A program made the position numbers and the translations under genes. Of a stretch of DNA of 59,626 nucleotides, positions 1 through 7,547 are shown piece after piece. Numbering within the stretch: the first letter of the stretch is position 1; every line of letters starts with the position of its first letter. The notes beneath the pieces were generated by a model that ran no database searches, was not told the DNA's origin, and was given only the letters and a program-made list of their open reading frames with translations. This stretch comes from Methylotenera_A sp031422335 (GTDB taxonomy: Bacteria > Pseudomonadota > Gammaproteobacteria > Burkholderiales > Methylophilaceae): positions 1 through 59,626 of the forward strand of contig JANOQW010000003.1 of NCBI GenBank assembly GCA_031422335.1. The letters are read 5' to 3'.

Positions 1-192
1 CATACGCAGTGTCATATACACGGGATACGTTTTACGTTGGGCCACTTAGCGTAGAATTAACCTTAAGGTAGCTCGTCTGTACAGCGCTTGTCTGTTGGTG
101 TGGTGCAGATTAAACTAAACAACAAGGCTAAGTATGTAGAACTGTCTGTGGAGGATTTGCGGACGCGGGTTCGATTCCCGCCAGCTCCACCA
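1..192 (+). ncRNA. ssrA: tmRNA (ssrA), 3' part only
   Basis: This is the 3' portion of transfer-messenger RNA, which rescues stalled ribosomes and tags the nascent peptide. The last 33 bases form a tRNA-like T arm and acceptor (GGACGCGGGTTCGATTCCCG, then CCAGCTCCACCA) with an encoded CCA at 190-192. The preceding bases fit the pseudoknot-rich 3' half of betaproteobacterial tmRNA. The 5' half, including the matching acceptor strand, lies outside the window, and I could not recognise the tag-peptide codons here. A terminator follows directly. ssrA 3' ends are common integration sites for genomic islands, which fits the duplication seen just downstream. Confidence 0.88.
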
Positions 193-203
193 AACAATAA
201 AAA

Positions 204-228
204 CGCCACCTTTTCGGGTGGCTTTTTT
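204..228 (+). terminator. Rho-independent terminator of ssrA
   Basis: A 6-bp stem GCCACC/GGTGGC closes a short loop and is followed by six T. It begins 11 bases after the tmRNA CCA end. A second copy with five T lies at 384-406. Confidence 0.8.
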
Positions 229-383
229 ATTGTTTGATGAGGCCGATGGTTCGAACCCGCGGGACGCGGGGTGAGTAGGGATCTCGAGTCGCATGCGACA
301 AGCCTGCGAACGACAGTGCGCATGCAGGCGCGCTGGCTGGCCAGGATGGCCGATTCCCGCCAGCTCCACCAAACAATAAAAAC

Positions 384-406
384 GCCACCTTTTCGGGTGG
401 CTTTTT
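384..406 (+). terminator. Duplicate ssrA terminator
   Basis: The same GCCACC/GGTGGC hairpin with a five-T tail, carried by the second copy of the ssrA 3' end. No transcript needing it is apparent apart from read-through of ssrA. Confidence 0.55.
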
Positions 407-459
407 ATTATTTAAATCAGTTACACTTGCGATAAACAACTCTTAAACAAAATCGCTCA

Positions 460-782
460 GTGCCACTTTCTTGGAACGAAATTAAAACCCGCGCGAGTAC
501 ATTCTCTAAAGAATGCCAAGATGAGTCCCGTGAAAATGCAGAGGCTAAATCATTTTGGGATGCGTTTTTTAAGGTATTTGGCATCACCCGCTGACCATGC
601 CTGCCAATTTACTCAAGGCGCACAACGCGCTAGATAAAGCGGTAGATGCAGCTTATGGCTACAAAGGCGCAAGCACAGACGCAGCGCGCGTGGCATTTTT
701 GTTTGAGCGTTATCAACAACTCACCAGCCTGCTATCCAGTTTAACTAATAGTAAAACAAAACCCAAAAAACACTTAAAATAA
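460..782 (+). pseudogene. Internally deleted class I SAM-dependent DNA methyltransferase (two ends only)
   Basis: A GTG-started frame (460-594) reads VPLSWNEIKTRASTF and continues to DAFFKVFGITR before a stop at 592-594. From memory this matches the N-terminus of large class I DNA methyltransferases of the MmeI-like/type IIG kind. Immediately after, in another frame, 588-782 reads PLTMPANLLKAHNALDKAVD and then AAYGYKG; from memory this matches the extreme C-terminus of the same family. Such proteins usually have roughly 900 residues, so almost the entire gene has been lost and the two ends are fused out of frame around 580-592. The remnant lies just beyond the duplicated ssrA end, as expected for decayed island cargo. 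The C-terminal fragment alone (ATG at 597, 61 aa) would not be functional. Confidence 0.72.
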
Positions 783-792
783 ATATAAAATA

Positions 793-833
793 GATGCTCT
801 GTAAGCCAATATCCATGCGGATTGTAGGGCAGG
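793..833 (+). repeat. 41-nt palindromic element, copy 1
   Basis: It matches the consensus seen across this window (left arm GATGCCCTGCAAGCC, loop AATATCCATGC, right arm GGCTTGCAGGGCATC) at about 35 of 41 positions by hand count. The loop is identical. It lies intergenically between the methyltransferase remnant and the pqqA terminator. Confidence 0.75.
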
Positions 834-890
834 TGTTATTTATATTAAAACGTATTAAACTTATTCTAAATATAAAAACAAAGCCTAATT

Positions 891-930
891 ACAAAAACAA
901 AAAAGCCCAGTAATTGCTCACTGGGCTTTT
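891..930 (-). terminator. Rho-independent terminator of pqqA
   Basis: An 11-bp stem AAAAGCCCAGT (901-911) pairs with ACTGGGCTTTT (920-930). On the minus strand it is followed by a T-rich tail. It lies about 20 bases after the pqqA stop, so pqqA appears to be transcribed alone. Confidence 0.82.
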
Positions 931-950
931 AAACTAGTTAAAAAAACTAA

Positions 951-1022
951 TTATTTGTTCATTACGTACATTGTTACTTCAAAGCCAAAACGCATTTCTG
1001 TAGCTGCTGGTGTGGTCCACAT
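951..1022 (-). CDS. pqqA: Coenzyme PQQ precursor peptide PqqA
   Basis: A 23-codon gene encodes the peptide whose conserved Glu and Tyr are cross-linked by PqqE and trimmed to give pyrroloquinoline quinone, the cofactor of periplasmic methanol and other alcohol dehydrogenases. The product starts MWTTPAATEMRF and carries the diagnostic E-V-T-M-Y motif (Glu15, Tyr19) before a short tail ending in Lys. The length matches known PqqA peptides. A GGAG ribosome binding site precedes the ATG by about 7 bases. A strong terminator follows, and no pqqB, C, D or E gene lies nearby, so this is a solitary copy; biosynthesis genes must be elsewhere. The ATG-to-stop frame is clean and I am confident in it. 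Confidence 0.93.
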   Translation of the reverse strand: MWTTPAATEMRFGFEVTMYVMNK

Positions 1023-1206
1023 AATAATCTCCAATTTTATTTAGGTTCGAACCGACAACATGTCTTGTTCGTGTGAATGCATTATGCGCTGCAACTAAAA
1101 ACCAACCCTATGCGCTTGGCGTAAAATGCGCTAGTGATTTTGCTTAAAGTAACTTGCTTAAAACACACATTGCAGCATCATCATGCGGGCAATGGTAGTT
1201 TTATGA

Positions 1207-2064
1207 TCAATTTTGCAAAGCTGTTAATTGCACAATGTAATCTTGCAGCCAATTTTTAGCATGCAATTTTTGCTTCAGTGTGGTGCTGGCGTGCAAATTA
1301 GCCATGCTTTCACAGGTGTGTTTAGTTAAGGCATCGGCATACATTTGATACGCTTGATTGGGGCTTTTTTGCATGCGTGCTAAGCCAGCTTTTACTAATT
1401 GTGATTTTTCTTCTGCGCCTAAGGATGAATTTTGCAGTTGCTTTAAGGTTGACAATGCATCCTCATTGCGCCGTAAAATCTCTGCATAACTAATCGCTGG
1501 GTTAATGTTGGCTTGTGTAATGCTTTGTTTTAATAGCGTTAGTTGTGCATCATTTAAATCACCGTACATGTCCTCGGCAAAGTCTTCTGCTTTTTCTAAC
1601 CTTGCATCCACTTGCGCTTGTTTGGTTTCTTGCCAAAACTCTTCTTTCCATTTTTCGGCGCGTTCGGCCAGTTTCTTTTGAAAGCGCGCCAGTTGTTTAT
1701 CACTTAATTGCGGCGCCATTTCAATCATAATGGGAATCGATTCAATCTGCAGCGTATGAATACTTAACCTGGCAGCCGCTAATTTGTCGCAAACATCGTT
1801 GGGGCTTAAATTATCGCGGGCTAAACTAGTTTGTATTGCCTGCAGCTGCTTGATATATTCGGGTAGTTGGGTTTGGCGATGCCATTGATGCAGCTTTTGC
1901 AGGCTTGGTTTCAGTGCTAAATTTTGTGCTTGGTTAAAGCTAAAATAACCATCTAACCAAAAAATAGTCAGCGCAGGCGCATTGTTGTAAGTGGTTTTTA
2001 TTAAGCTACAACTAGCAATTAAGCAAGATAATAAGACGATAAGCAGACATTTAATTAAGTGCAT
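1207..2064 (-). CDS. DUF6279 family lipoprotein
   Basis: A 285-residue predicted outer-membrane or periplasmic lipoprotein. The N-terminus is a short hydrophobic signal ending in the lipobox L-I-A-S-C (Cys at about residue 19). The mature part is helical and rich in charged residues. It opens with YNNAPALTIFWLDGYFSFN and a later W-H-R-Q-T-Q-L-P-E-Y segment, both typical of the DUF6279 family as I recall it. Function is unknown. It reads in the same direction as trhO and begins 43 bases after the trhO stop, so the two may be cotranscribed. No catalytic motif is visible. Confidence 0.78.
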   Translation of the reverse strand: MHLIKCLLIVLLSCLIASCSLIKTTYNNAPALTIFWLDGYFSFNQAQNLALKPSLQKLHQWHRQTQLPEYIKQLQAIQTSLARDNLSPNDVCDKLAAARLSIHTLQIESIPIMIEMAPQLSDKQLARFQKKLAERAEKWKEEFWQETKQAQVDARLEKAEDFAEDMYGDLNDAQLTLLKQSITQANINPAISYAEILRRNEDALSTLKQLQNSSLGAEEKSQLVKAGLARMQKSPNQAYQMYADALTKHTCESMANLHASTTLKQKLHAKNWLQDYIVQLTALQN

Positions 2065-2107
2065 TTATCTGCGACCTTGCACAAACCGTTTAGTTTGAAT
2101 GGGTTGA

Positions 2108-3034
2108 TTATTGCGATTCGCCAATATGCGTTTTGCCGCGCTGCTTGGCCAAAATAACTTGTTTTTGGCGCTCGGTCAGGCTTTGTTTTTTCTCTTCTGT
2201 CAGCGTACTATAGCAATGTGGGCAGCTAATACCAGCGGTGTAATGTGGGCTTTGCAACTCGGCGGGAGAAAGCGGCATGCGGCAGGCGTAACATTGGTCA
2301 AATTCGCCCACTTCTAGTCCGTGTTTAACTGCTACGCGTTGGTCAAACACAAAGCATTCGCCTTGCCATAAACTTGCCGATTCTGGCACGGTTTCTAGAT
2401 ATTTTAAAATGCCGCCTTGCAAGTGATATACCTCGTCAAAGCCTTGCTCTAACATGTAGCTAGACGCTTTTTCACATCGAATGCCGCCTGTGCAAAACAT
2501 GGCGACTTTTTTGTGCTTGGTTTTATCTAGGTTGTTTTTAATATATTTTGGAAACTCGCGAAACGTGGTGGTTTCAGGGTTTAACGCGCCTTTAAATGTG
2601 CCAATATGCACCTCATAATCGTTGCGCGTATCTAGCACAATCACGTCTGGGTCGCTGATTAGCGCGTTCCAATCCTCAGGCTTAACATAGGTTCCCACCG
2701 TGTTATTGGGGTTTACACTCGGCACGCCCATCGTCACAATTTCTTTTTTTAGTTTTACCTTCATACGGTAAAACGGGTGCTCTTCAGCGTACGATTCTTT
2801 ATGTTCAAGGTTGGAAAATTTGCCTTCAAAAGCAGCGTCAGTGCGTAAAAATTCCAGCACTTGGTGGATATTCTCTGGCTGCCCAGCAATGGTGCCATTA
2901 ATACCTTCTGCCGCTAATAAAATAGTGCCTTTTATTTGATGTGCCACGCAAGCCTCATGGATATTGGCTTGCAGGGCAGCGAAATTGGGTAGGGCGACGA
3001 ATTTATATAAAGCAGCGGTTAAATACTTAGGCAT
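2108..3034 (-). CDS. trhO: tRNA uridine(34) hydroxylase (rhodanese family)
   Basis: TrhO (YceA) performs oxygen-dependent hydroxylation of wobble uridine 34 in a subset of tRNAs, giving 5-hydroxyuridine. The 308-residue length and architecture fit: an N-terminal acylphosphatase-like part (about 1-95), a rhodanese domain (about 125-220) with the catalytic Cys181 in CTGGIRCEKAS, and a C-terminal Cys-rich tail (C-Y-A-C and C-P-H-C, about 249-275). Residues 19-32, reading AALQANIHEACVA, are encoded by a sequence nearly identical to the dispersed 41-nt palindromic element. The frame stays open through it and the region still aligns with the family as I remember it. No operon partner is obvious except the lipoprotein downstream. 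Confidence 0.92.
   Translation of the reverse strand: MPKYLTAALYKFVALPNFAALQANIHEACVAHQIKGTILLAAEGINGTIAGQPENIHQVLEFLRTDAAFEGKFSNLEHKESYAEEHPFYRMKVKLKKEIVTMGVPSVNPNNTVGTYVKPEDWNALISDPDVIVLDTRNDYEVHIGTFKGALNPETTTFREFPKYIKNNLDKTKHKKVAMFCTGGIRCEKASSYMLEQGFDEVYHLQGGILKYLETVPESASLWQGECFVFDQRVAVKHGLEVGEFDQCYACRMPLSPAELQSPHYTAGISCPHCYSTLTEEKKQSLTERQKQVILAKQRGKTHIGESQ
2940..2980 (-). repeat. 41-nt palindromic element, copy inside trhO
   Basis: Read on the minus strand it matches the consensus at about 35 of 41 positions, including the whole left arm but one base and ten of the eleven loop bases. The right arm is degraded at its end. It is translated in frame as AALQANIHEACVA. Confidence 0.65.
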
Positions 3035-3136
3035 GTTGATTGCAAAAAAGCGTAAAACTAAAACGCTATTTTATCACGCGCAATATTTTTATTACGCGTG
3101 TCGTTTTTTTCATTTGCTGCATTAAAACCAGCAGCA

Positions 3137-3664
3137 TTAAAACCAGTATTTTGGATAATTACCTTCGCGCGTCAGATTGTTGTAAACCAGCGAAACCAAG
3201 GTGATGACAATGGCGCCAAACAGGGTGGGGAACAGCAAAAACTGCCAAGTTAAATCAGCATGCGAAGCGGCCATTAACCAAATAATCACTGGGTTAGAGC
3301 CAGCAGGCGGGTGCACAGTGCGGGTTAGCATCATTACCGCCACAGCAGTGGCCACAGCCGCCGCCAAAGACCACCAAGCCACACCTAGGAAACTGATAAA
3401 AAGCAGCCCAACCAGTGCGCTTAAAAAATGACCAAATATCACGTTTCTAGGTTGCGAAAACGGTACATCGGGGTATGCAAACAACACCACACAACTGGCG
3501 CCAAACGAGCCTAAAATAAGCCAATATGAAAGTTGGTTGCTGAGCAGTGCGACTGCGGCAATGGCTAAAAATGCACCTAACCAAGCCAGCAACACCGCTT
3601 TGCTGTTAAATGCGGCTGGTAATGCAGCGTGATCACCTTGTAATTTTTTCAGTAAATTCGCCAT
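3137..3664 (-). CDS. HPP family integral membrane protein
   Basis: A 175-residue protein with about four hydrophobic segments and the family signature H-P-P-A-G-S-N-P (around residue 117). HPP-family proteins are small membrane proteins; a plant relative has been linked to nitrite transport, but the bacterial role is not established. A strong Shine-Dalgarno site (AAGGAG, 8 bases before the ATG) and a gap of only 16 bases after fhcC place it as the last gene of the fhc operon. That position suggests a job tied to C1 metabolism, such as moving a small anion, but this is only inference from context. Confidence 0.85.
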   Translation of the reverse strand: MANLLKKLQGDHAALPAAFNSKAVLLAWLGAFLAIAAVALLSNQLSYWLILGSFGASCVVLFAYPDVPFSQPRNVIFGHFLSALVGLLFISFLGVAWWSLAAAVATAVAVMMLTRTVHPPAGSNPVIIWLMAASHADLTWQFLLFPTLFGAIVITLVSLVYNNLTREGNYPKYWF

Positions 3665-3680
3665 ATTAATGCTCCTTATA

Positions 3681-4298
3681 CTAATTTTTAAAAACTAGAA
3701 TTTCGCCCGTGCCGTTATTGGCAATGTCTCCACAATAACGCTGAACACGCGTGCTGGTTAGCGTAGAAAATTTGCTGTTGAATGACTTAAACGATTTTAA
3801 TAATAACCTTAAAAAGGGCAGGTTATGTGTGCCGCAATCTTGCATGGTTGCATGTAAATTAGGCGCTTTTAACAATAGTAAAGTACCGCGTTTCATGCCA
3901 AAACCCACATATTTTCCTGGGCTGCCATGCACGCCAATGGTACCCGCCAGCACGCGGCTGCCACAATAATCGCCTGCGTTACCATCAATTAGTATTAGCC
4001 CACGGCGCATTTGGTCACCCACTCTATCTCCCACATCACCTTGGCAAACAATACTGCCATGCGACATTTTTTGGCCAATAAAATCTAATTGTTCGCTGGA
4101 GTTTTTAAAAATAATATGTTCGTTATTATTGCCAGAAACTTCAAAGTAATCAGACACTTTTGGTGAGTTTTTGGTATTTAATAAGCTTAAATTTTCAATT
4201 TGGGACAGCGATAAACCAGCCAAACCATTTGGCGTTAAGCGACTGCAATCAATCTTGTTAACAGCAATTTGTTTTAGTGTGAAAGTGAGCGATATCAT
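3681..4298 (-). CDS. fhcC: Formyltransferase/hydrolase complex subunit C
   Basis: FhcC is the structural subunit of the complex that moves the formyl group from formyl-H4MPT to a methanofuran analogue and hydrolyses it to formate. It resembles archaeal FwdC, a right-handed beta-helix rich in G-x-x-G repeats. The repeats are visible at about residues 85-160 (GDVGDRVGDQMRRG, GNAGDYCGS, GSPGKYVGFGMKRG). The length of 205 residues is normal for the bacterial protein, which lacks the archaeal extensions. Its ATG overlaps the fhcD stop (ATGA), so the two are translationally coupled. Confidence 0.93.
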   Translation of the reverse strand: MISLTFTLKQIAVNKIDCSRLTPNGLAGLSLSQIENLSLLNTKNSPKVSDYFEVSGNNNEHIIFKNSSEQLDFIGQKMSHGSIVCQGDVGDRVGDQMRRGLILIDGNAGDYCGSRVLAGTIGVHGSPGKYVGFGMKRGTLLLLKAPNLHATMQDCGTHNLPFLRLLLKSFKSFNSKFSTLTSTRVQRYCGDIANNGTGEILVFKN

Positions 4299-5200
4299 TT
4301 CAAAACTTCGTGCAGTTTAAAATGATGTGGGCCAAGTTTCCCGCCATAATTACCTGCCGAAATACGCTTGACGCCACTGTTTTCACCTAAAGCACAAATG
4401 GCCTCAATACCTACTTTCATGGCTTTGGCTATGTCATCAAACGTCAGGCCATCAATCACAATTTCCATCACGCTTTCAATATCATCGCTCAATTCAGTTT
4501 GCACCAAGCCTTTTAGCGTTGGGCAAAATGCATCGTTGGTTGAGGCGAACATTTTTGGATATTTGCTACCGACTTTAGAGCCGCTACGTACTACGCCACC
4601 AGGAAAAGGCATGATGACGTTTGGCAATTTTTTCATGGCTTCAATGGCGGTTTCTGCGGCGTTTAAGGCGGCGGCTTGGCTGATGGCGAGGATTAAAAAG
4701 TTACCGCCGCCAATGGCGCGTACCATGCCAGTAGTTTCTTGCACTAAAAATTCGCCATCCATCACGGGGATGCGCCAATAACGTGTGCCATTAATGAGTT
4801 TTGAAGTTTGAAAACCATCGCCAAAATAGCGCAAATGTGCGCCTAAATTGATCATGTCTTCAGACGCAATGCCAGCAAACGCCGCTGCAGTTGGGCAGGT
4901 AAGTATGCATTGCCCCATGCGCGTTTCAAGTTGTTGCATAAGCACTTTGCTGCCCATGGCGAATAGCAATACACTTACTCCCGGCCTGCCGTCGGGCGTT
5001 TCATCAGCAGTTAATTCACGCTCAATACCCGCCTCAACACCACAACCAATCACGCTAGTGGCAAAGCCTGTCATAGCATTTGCAGCGTGGTAAGCCCATT
5101 TTAGGTTAAGCGCAGTAATAATAACCCGCGTGCCGCGCATGTTAAATGCTTCGGCAAAGGTGTCATCAATGGTGATGCCGTTAATTTGCATTAAGCGCAT
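4295..5200 (-). CDS. fhcD: Formylmethanofuran:tetrahydromethanopterin formyltransferase (FhcD)
   Basis: FhcD (Ftr) catalyses reversible formyl transfer between tetrahydromethanopterin and methanofuran. In methylotrophs it runs toward formylmethanofuran, which FhcAB then hydrolyses. The start region MQINGITIDDTFAEAF is the typical Ftr N-terminus. Translation begins at 5200 or four codons later at 5191. The 301-residue length fits. The C-terminus RISAGNYGGKLGPHHFKLHE is also characteristic. It starts 3 bases after the PPOX stop and overlaps fhcC by 4 bases. Confidence 0.95.
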   Translation of the reverse strand: MRLMQINGITIDDTFAEAFNMRGTRVIITALNLKWAYHAANAMTGFATSVIGCGVEAGIERELTADETPDGRPGVSVLLFAMGSKVLMQQLETRMGQCILTCPTAAAFAGIASEDMINLGAHLRYFGDGFQTSKLINGTRYWRIPVMDGEFLVQETTGMVRAIGGGNFLILAISQAAALNAAETAIEAMKKLPNVIMPFPGGVVRSGSKVGSKYPKMFASTNDAFCPTLKGLVQTELSDDIESVMEIVIDGLTFDDIAKAMKVGIEAICALGENSGVKRISAGNYGGKLGPHHFKLHEVLK

Positions 5201-5203
5201 TCT

Positions 5204-5863
5204 TTAAGCATCGTCAGCGCCTGCTTGAATTTTGCCTATCCATTCACCAATTTCTATGGTGCCTGCAGTTTTTGATTTAGCTAAATCAGCAGATGGCAAC
5301 ACATCTTGAAATAAGTCTATACGCTTCCATTCAGCCAGTGGGGTCTCGCAATCAGCACGTGGCACGTAGCGCGATTCGCGCACTTTTTCCATTTTGGGGA
5401 TATACCTTGGGCAGTTTTGCCAAAGTTCTTCTAGTTTCACCGTAACCACAAAATCGGCTTCTTTGTAATGCGCGAGTAATTTGGCATCTTGCGAAATGCT
5501 GGCGGTGCCTTGTATGCGGATGCGGTGAGGGCGTTCGAACGAGATAAACAACATGCCGATATTGGCGTTGCCCGTGATGTTGCCCATGCTTAAAAACATG
5601 CCGTTTCCATCGTAGTTAGGGAATATTAATGTATTAGAATCAATCACTTTTACAAAACCCACATCGCCGCCTTTGTACGAAACGGTGGGCTGGCCTATGT
5701 CGTTAATGGTGGTTAAAAAAAACATCTCGCTGTGCTCTATAAAGCCTTTAGCGTCATCGTTAAATTCGGTGTGGCTGGCCAATTTCTCAATCCGATCGGC
5801 CATTTTTTCGGTGCCAAATTGCGCTTGTAATGCGCGGTGTTGTTTACCGTAATAAATGCTCAA
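5204..5863 (-). CDS. Pyridoxamine 5'-phosphate oxidase-like flavin protein inside the fhc operon
   Basis: A 219-residue PPOX-fold protein. The split-barrel core spans about residues 40-150 (EMFFLTTINDIGQPTVSYKG, then FPNYDGNGMFLSMGN and RPHRIRIQGTA), the kind of sequence that binds FMN, F420 or haem. No family-specific catalytic residue can be assigned. It appears to start at a TTG (5863) two bases after the fhcA stop, with GGAG inside the fhcA end as ribosome binding site, and fhcD begins 3 bases after its stop. This tight packing makes it a genuine operon member. A role in pterin or methanofuran redox chemistry is possible but unproven. Confidence 0.85.
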   Translation of the reverse strand: MSIYYGKQHRALQAQFGTEKMADRIEKLASHTEFNDDAKGFIEHSEMFFLTTINDIGQPTVSYKGGDVGFVKVIDSNTLIFPNYDGNGMFLSMGNITGNANIGMLFISFERPHRIRIQGTASISQDAKLLAHYKEADFVVTVKLEELWQNCPRYIPKMEKVRESRYVPRADCETPLAEWKRIDLFQDVLPSADLAKSKTAGTIEIGEWIGKIQAGADDA

Positions 5864-5864
5864 T

Positions 5865-7547
5865 TCACTCTCCTTTTGTATTGACTACAATTTTGCCACG
5901 CCCATTGTCGGCAATCTCGTTATTGCTGATTTTAAAGTTATCTAATTGAATAGTATGGTATTTATCGAAATATTTTTTTAGATTTTTTTCCACACCAATA
6001 TCAAATGCTGGTTTGGTGACGTGCGTTGCGCCCCACACTACTTTCACTATTTTGCCATCTTTCACTACCAGCTCACCATTTTTAAATACGTAATCAGGTT
6101 TTGCAAACATGGCTTCCTTATTGGCTTGCTCGGTGTAAACGGTAATGTCGGCCTGCGCCCCCGCGCCTAAATGGCCGCAATTATTCAGGCCGATGAGTTT
6201 TGCAGCGCCTGCGCGCGTCATGATGGCAATTTCATACAGCGAATATTCACGGGTTAATGATGGCAAATTGCTCATGGCTTGCGCGTCTAAATTCAACTTG
6301 GCAAACGCTTCGTTACGGAATGTTTTATCCATCAACAAACGAATCAAATGCGGGTAGCTGGTAAATGGGGCGCCGTTGGGGTGGTCTGTCGTCAAGAAAA
6401 TACGCCACGGATCTGTTACGCTTAAGAACAACTCCAAGCCAATCGCCCATTGCAGCGCGTTGACGTAATTTTGGTCACGGTATTTAAACGGCACCACGCC
6501 GCAACCTGCATCGCATTCCACATCCATAATCACTGATTTTTTTGGGTTGGCATATTTCGCGTTTAAATGCTGCATCATGCTGTCGCCACTGGCAGTCACA
6601 GTTTGGCCGAATAAAATTTGGCCTACATCGGCGGTAATATGTTTGTTTTTGTTCAAAGCCTCGGCAATTTGCGCCGCGGCAGATGAGAATTTTTTATCGC
6701 CTTCTAATCCGTAGCTATGAAACTGTATGTGCGTTAAGTGCATAGCCACGCCGTCACTGGCTTGCATGGTATCTAGCGTGGTTTGAAAATTACCTGCCGC
6801 GCCCAAATTATTGCAATGCACGTGCAGCGGTTTGGCAATGCCTAGCGCATTCACGGCGCGACTTAAACTTTTTAAAATATCACGCGGCGTCACTTGGTAG
6901 TGCACATTATTTTCATCTAAATTTAAACGGCGCTGATTAAATTTAAATGCGCTAATACCGCCGGGGTTCACCACTTTAATGCCAATGGCTTGCGTTGCGT
7001 GTAGCGTCCATGCCACGTAATCGTTGATGGCTTTTTGATCGGCAGACTTTTTACTTCCATTTGGGCTTAAAAGCCGTAAAAAGTAATCATCATTGCCCAA
7101 CATAGCGTAGCCGCCTTTATCTATCATTGGCGTGTCGGCCATTTCTAAATGGGCTTGGCGGGCATTTATTGGCAAAATGGCCGGTTCAAACGCAGCCGTG
7201 TAGCCCATTTCGATATATCTAAAACCCGTTTCTGTGGTGGTTGGCGTTGCATTATGCGCGCAGTTGGGCGTGCAAATATGCGCTTCTGGTTCGCTATATT
7301 TTATTGTCTCTCTGAACTCTGGCAACATCATGCGCGCAATATTCACCTTGCCGCCACCAATGTGGCTGTGCATATCAATGGCGCCAGCCATTACAATTTT
7401 TCCTTTTAAATCATAAGTTTGACTGATTTTTTCGGCGCCTGCTGGTTTGGCGATAATGTGTCCATCGCGGATGTAAATATCTTCCACCACGCCATTTTTA
7501 TTGCGCGCGGGGTCGAAAAGCTTGCCGTTTTTAAGCAGCGTAATCAT
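5865..7547 (-). CDS. fhcA: Formyltransferase/hydrolase complex subunit A (amidohydrolase)
   Basis: FhcA is the metal-dependent hydrolase of the complex, splitting formyl-methanofuran analogue into formate and the free amine. It belongs to the amidohydrolase superfamily and resembles archaeal FwdA. Metal-binding residues are visible: His60 and His62 in DMHSHIGGGK, a Lys in the IGIKVVNPGG strand, His in HVHCNN and HLTHIQFHSYG, and Asp in TTDHPNGAPF. The length of 560 is as expected. Its ATG overlaps the fhcB stop by four bases (ATGA). Confidence 0.95.
   Translation of the reverse strand: MITLLKNGKLFDPARNKNGVVEDIYIRDGHIIAKPAGAEKISQTYDLKGKIVMAGAIDMHSHIGGGKVNIARMMLPEFRETIKYSEPEAHICTPNCAHNATPTTTETGFRYIEMGYTAAFEPAILPINARQAHLEMADTPMIDKGGYAMLGNDDYFLRLLSPNGSKKSADQKAINDYVAWTLHATQAIGIKVVNPGGISAFKFNQRRLNLDENNVHYQVTPRDILKSLSRAVNALGIAKPLHVHCNNLGAAGNFQTTLDTMQASDGVAMHLTHIQFHSYGLEGDKKFSSAAAQIAEALNKNKHITADVGQILFGQTVTASGDSMMQHLNAKYANPKKSVIMDVECDAGCGVVPFKYRDQNYVNALQWAIGLELFLSVTDPWRIFLTTDHPNGAPFTSYPHLIRLLMDKTFRNEAFAKLNLDAQAMSNLPSLTREYSLYEIAIMTRAGAAKLIGLNNCGHLGAGAQADITVYTEQANKEAMFAKPDYVFKNGELVVKDGKIVKVVWGATHVTKPAFDIGVEKNLKKYFDKYHTIQLDNFKISNNEIADNGRGKIVVNTKGE

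Larger units (their letters stand above)
172..406 (+). repeat. Direct repeat of the ssrA 3' end plus terminator (att-like)
   Basis: Bases 172-227 are repeated at 351-406 without a mismatch that I can see (56 bp, offset 179). The repeat covers the last 21 bases of tmRNA and the whole terminator. Integrases that target ssrA regenerate the RNA 3' end and leave such a duplicate at the far attachment site. The roughly 120 bp between the copies look more GC-rich than the surroundings and hold no credible gene. I read this as a nearly empty island scar. No integrase gene is visible. Confidence 0.75.

Noticed and set aside
63..439. Minus-strand ORFs of 70-86 aa with AGGNRTRV and WRESNPRPQ motifs
   Set aside because: These are translations of the tmRNA T-arm and terminator read backwards. 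Such motifs recur in databases as spurious proteins next to tRNA and tmRNA genes.
3060..3110. Terminator between trhO and the HPP gene
   Set aside because: The CACGCG/CGCGTG pair has a 14-base loop and a weak T tail, so I could not support it as a terminator.
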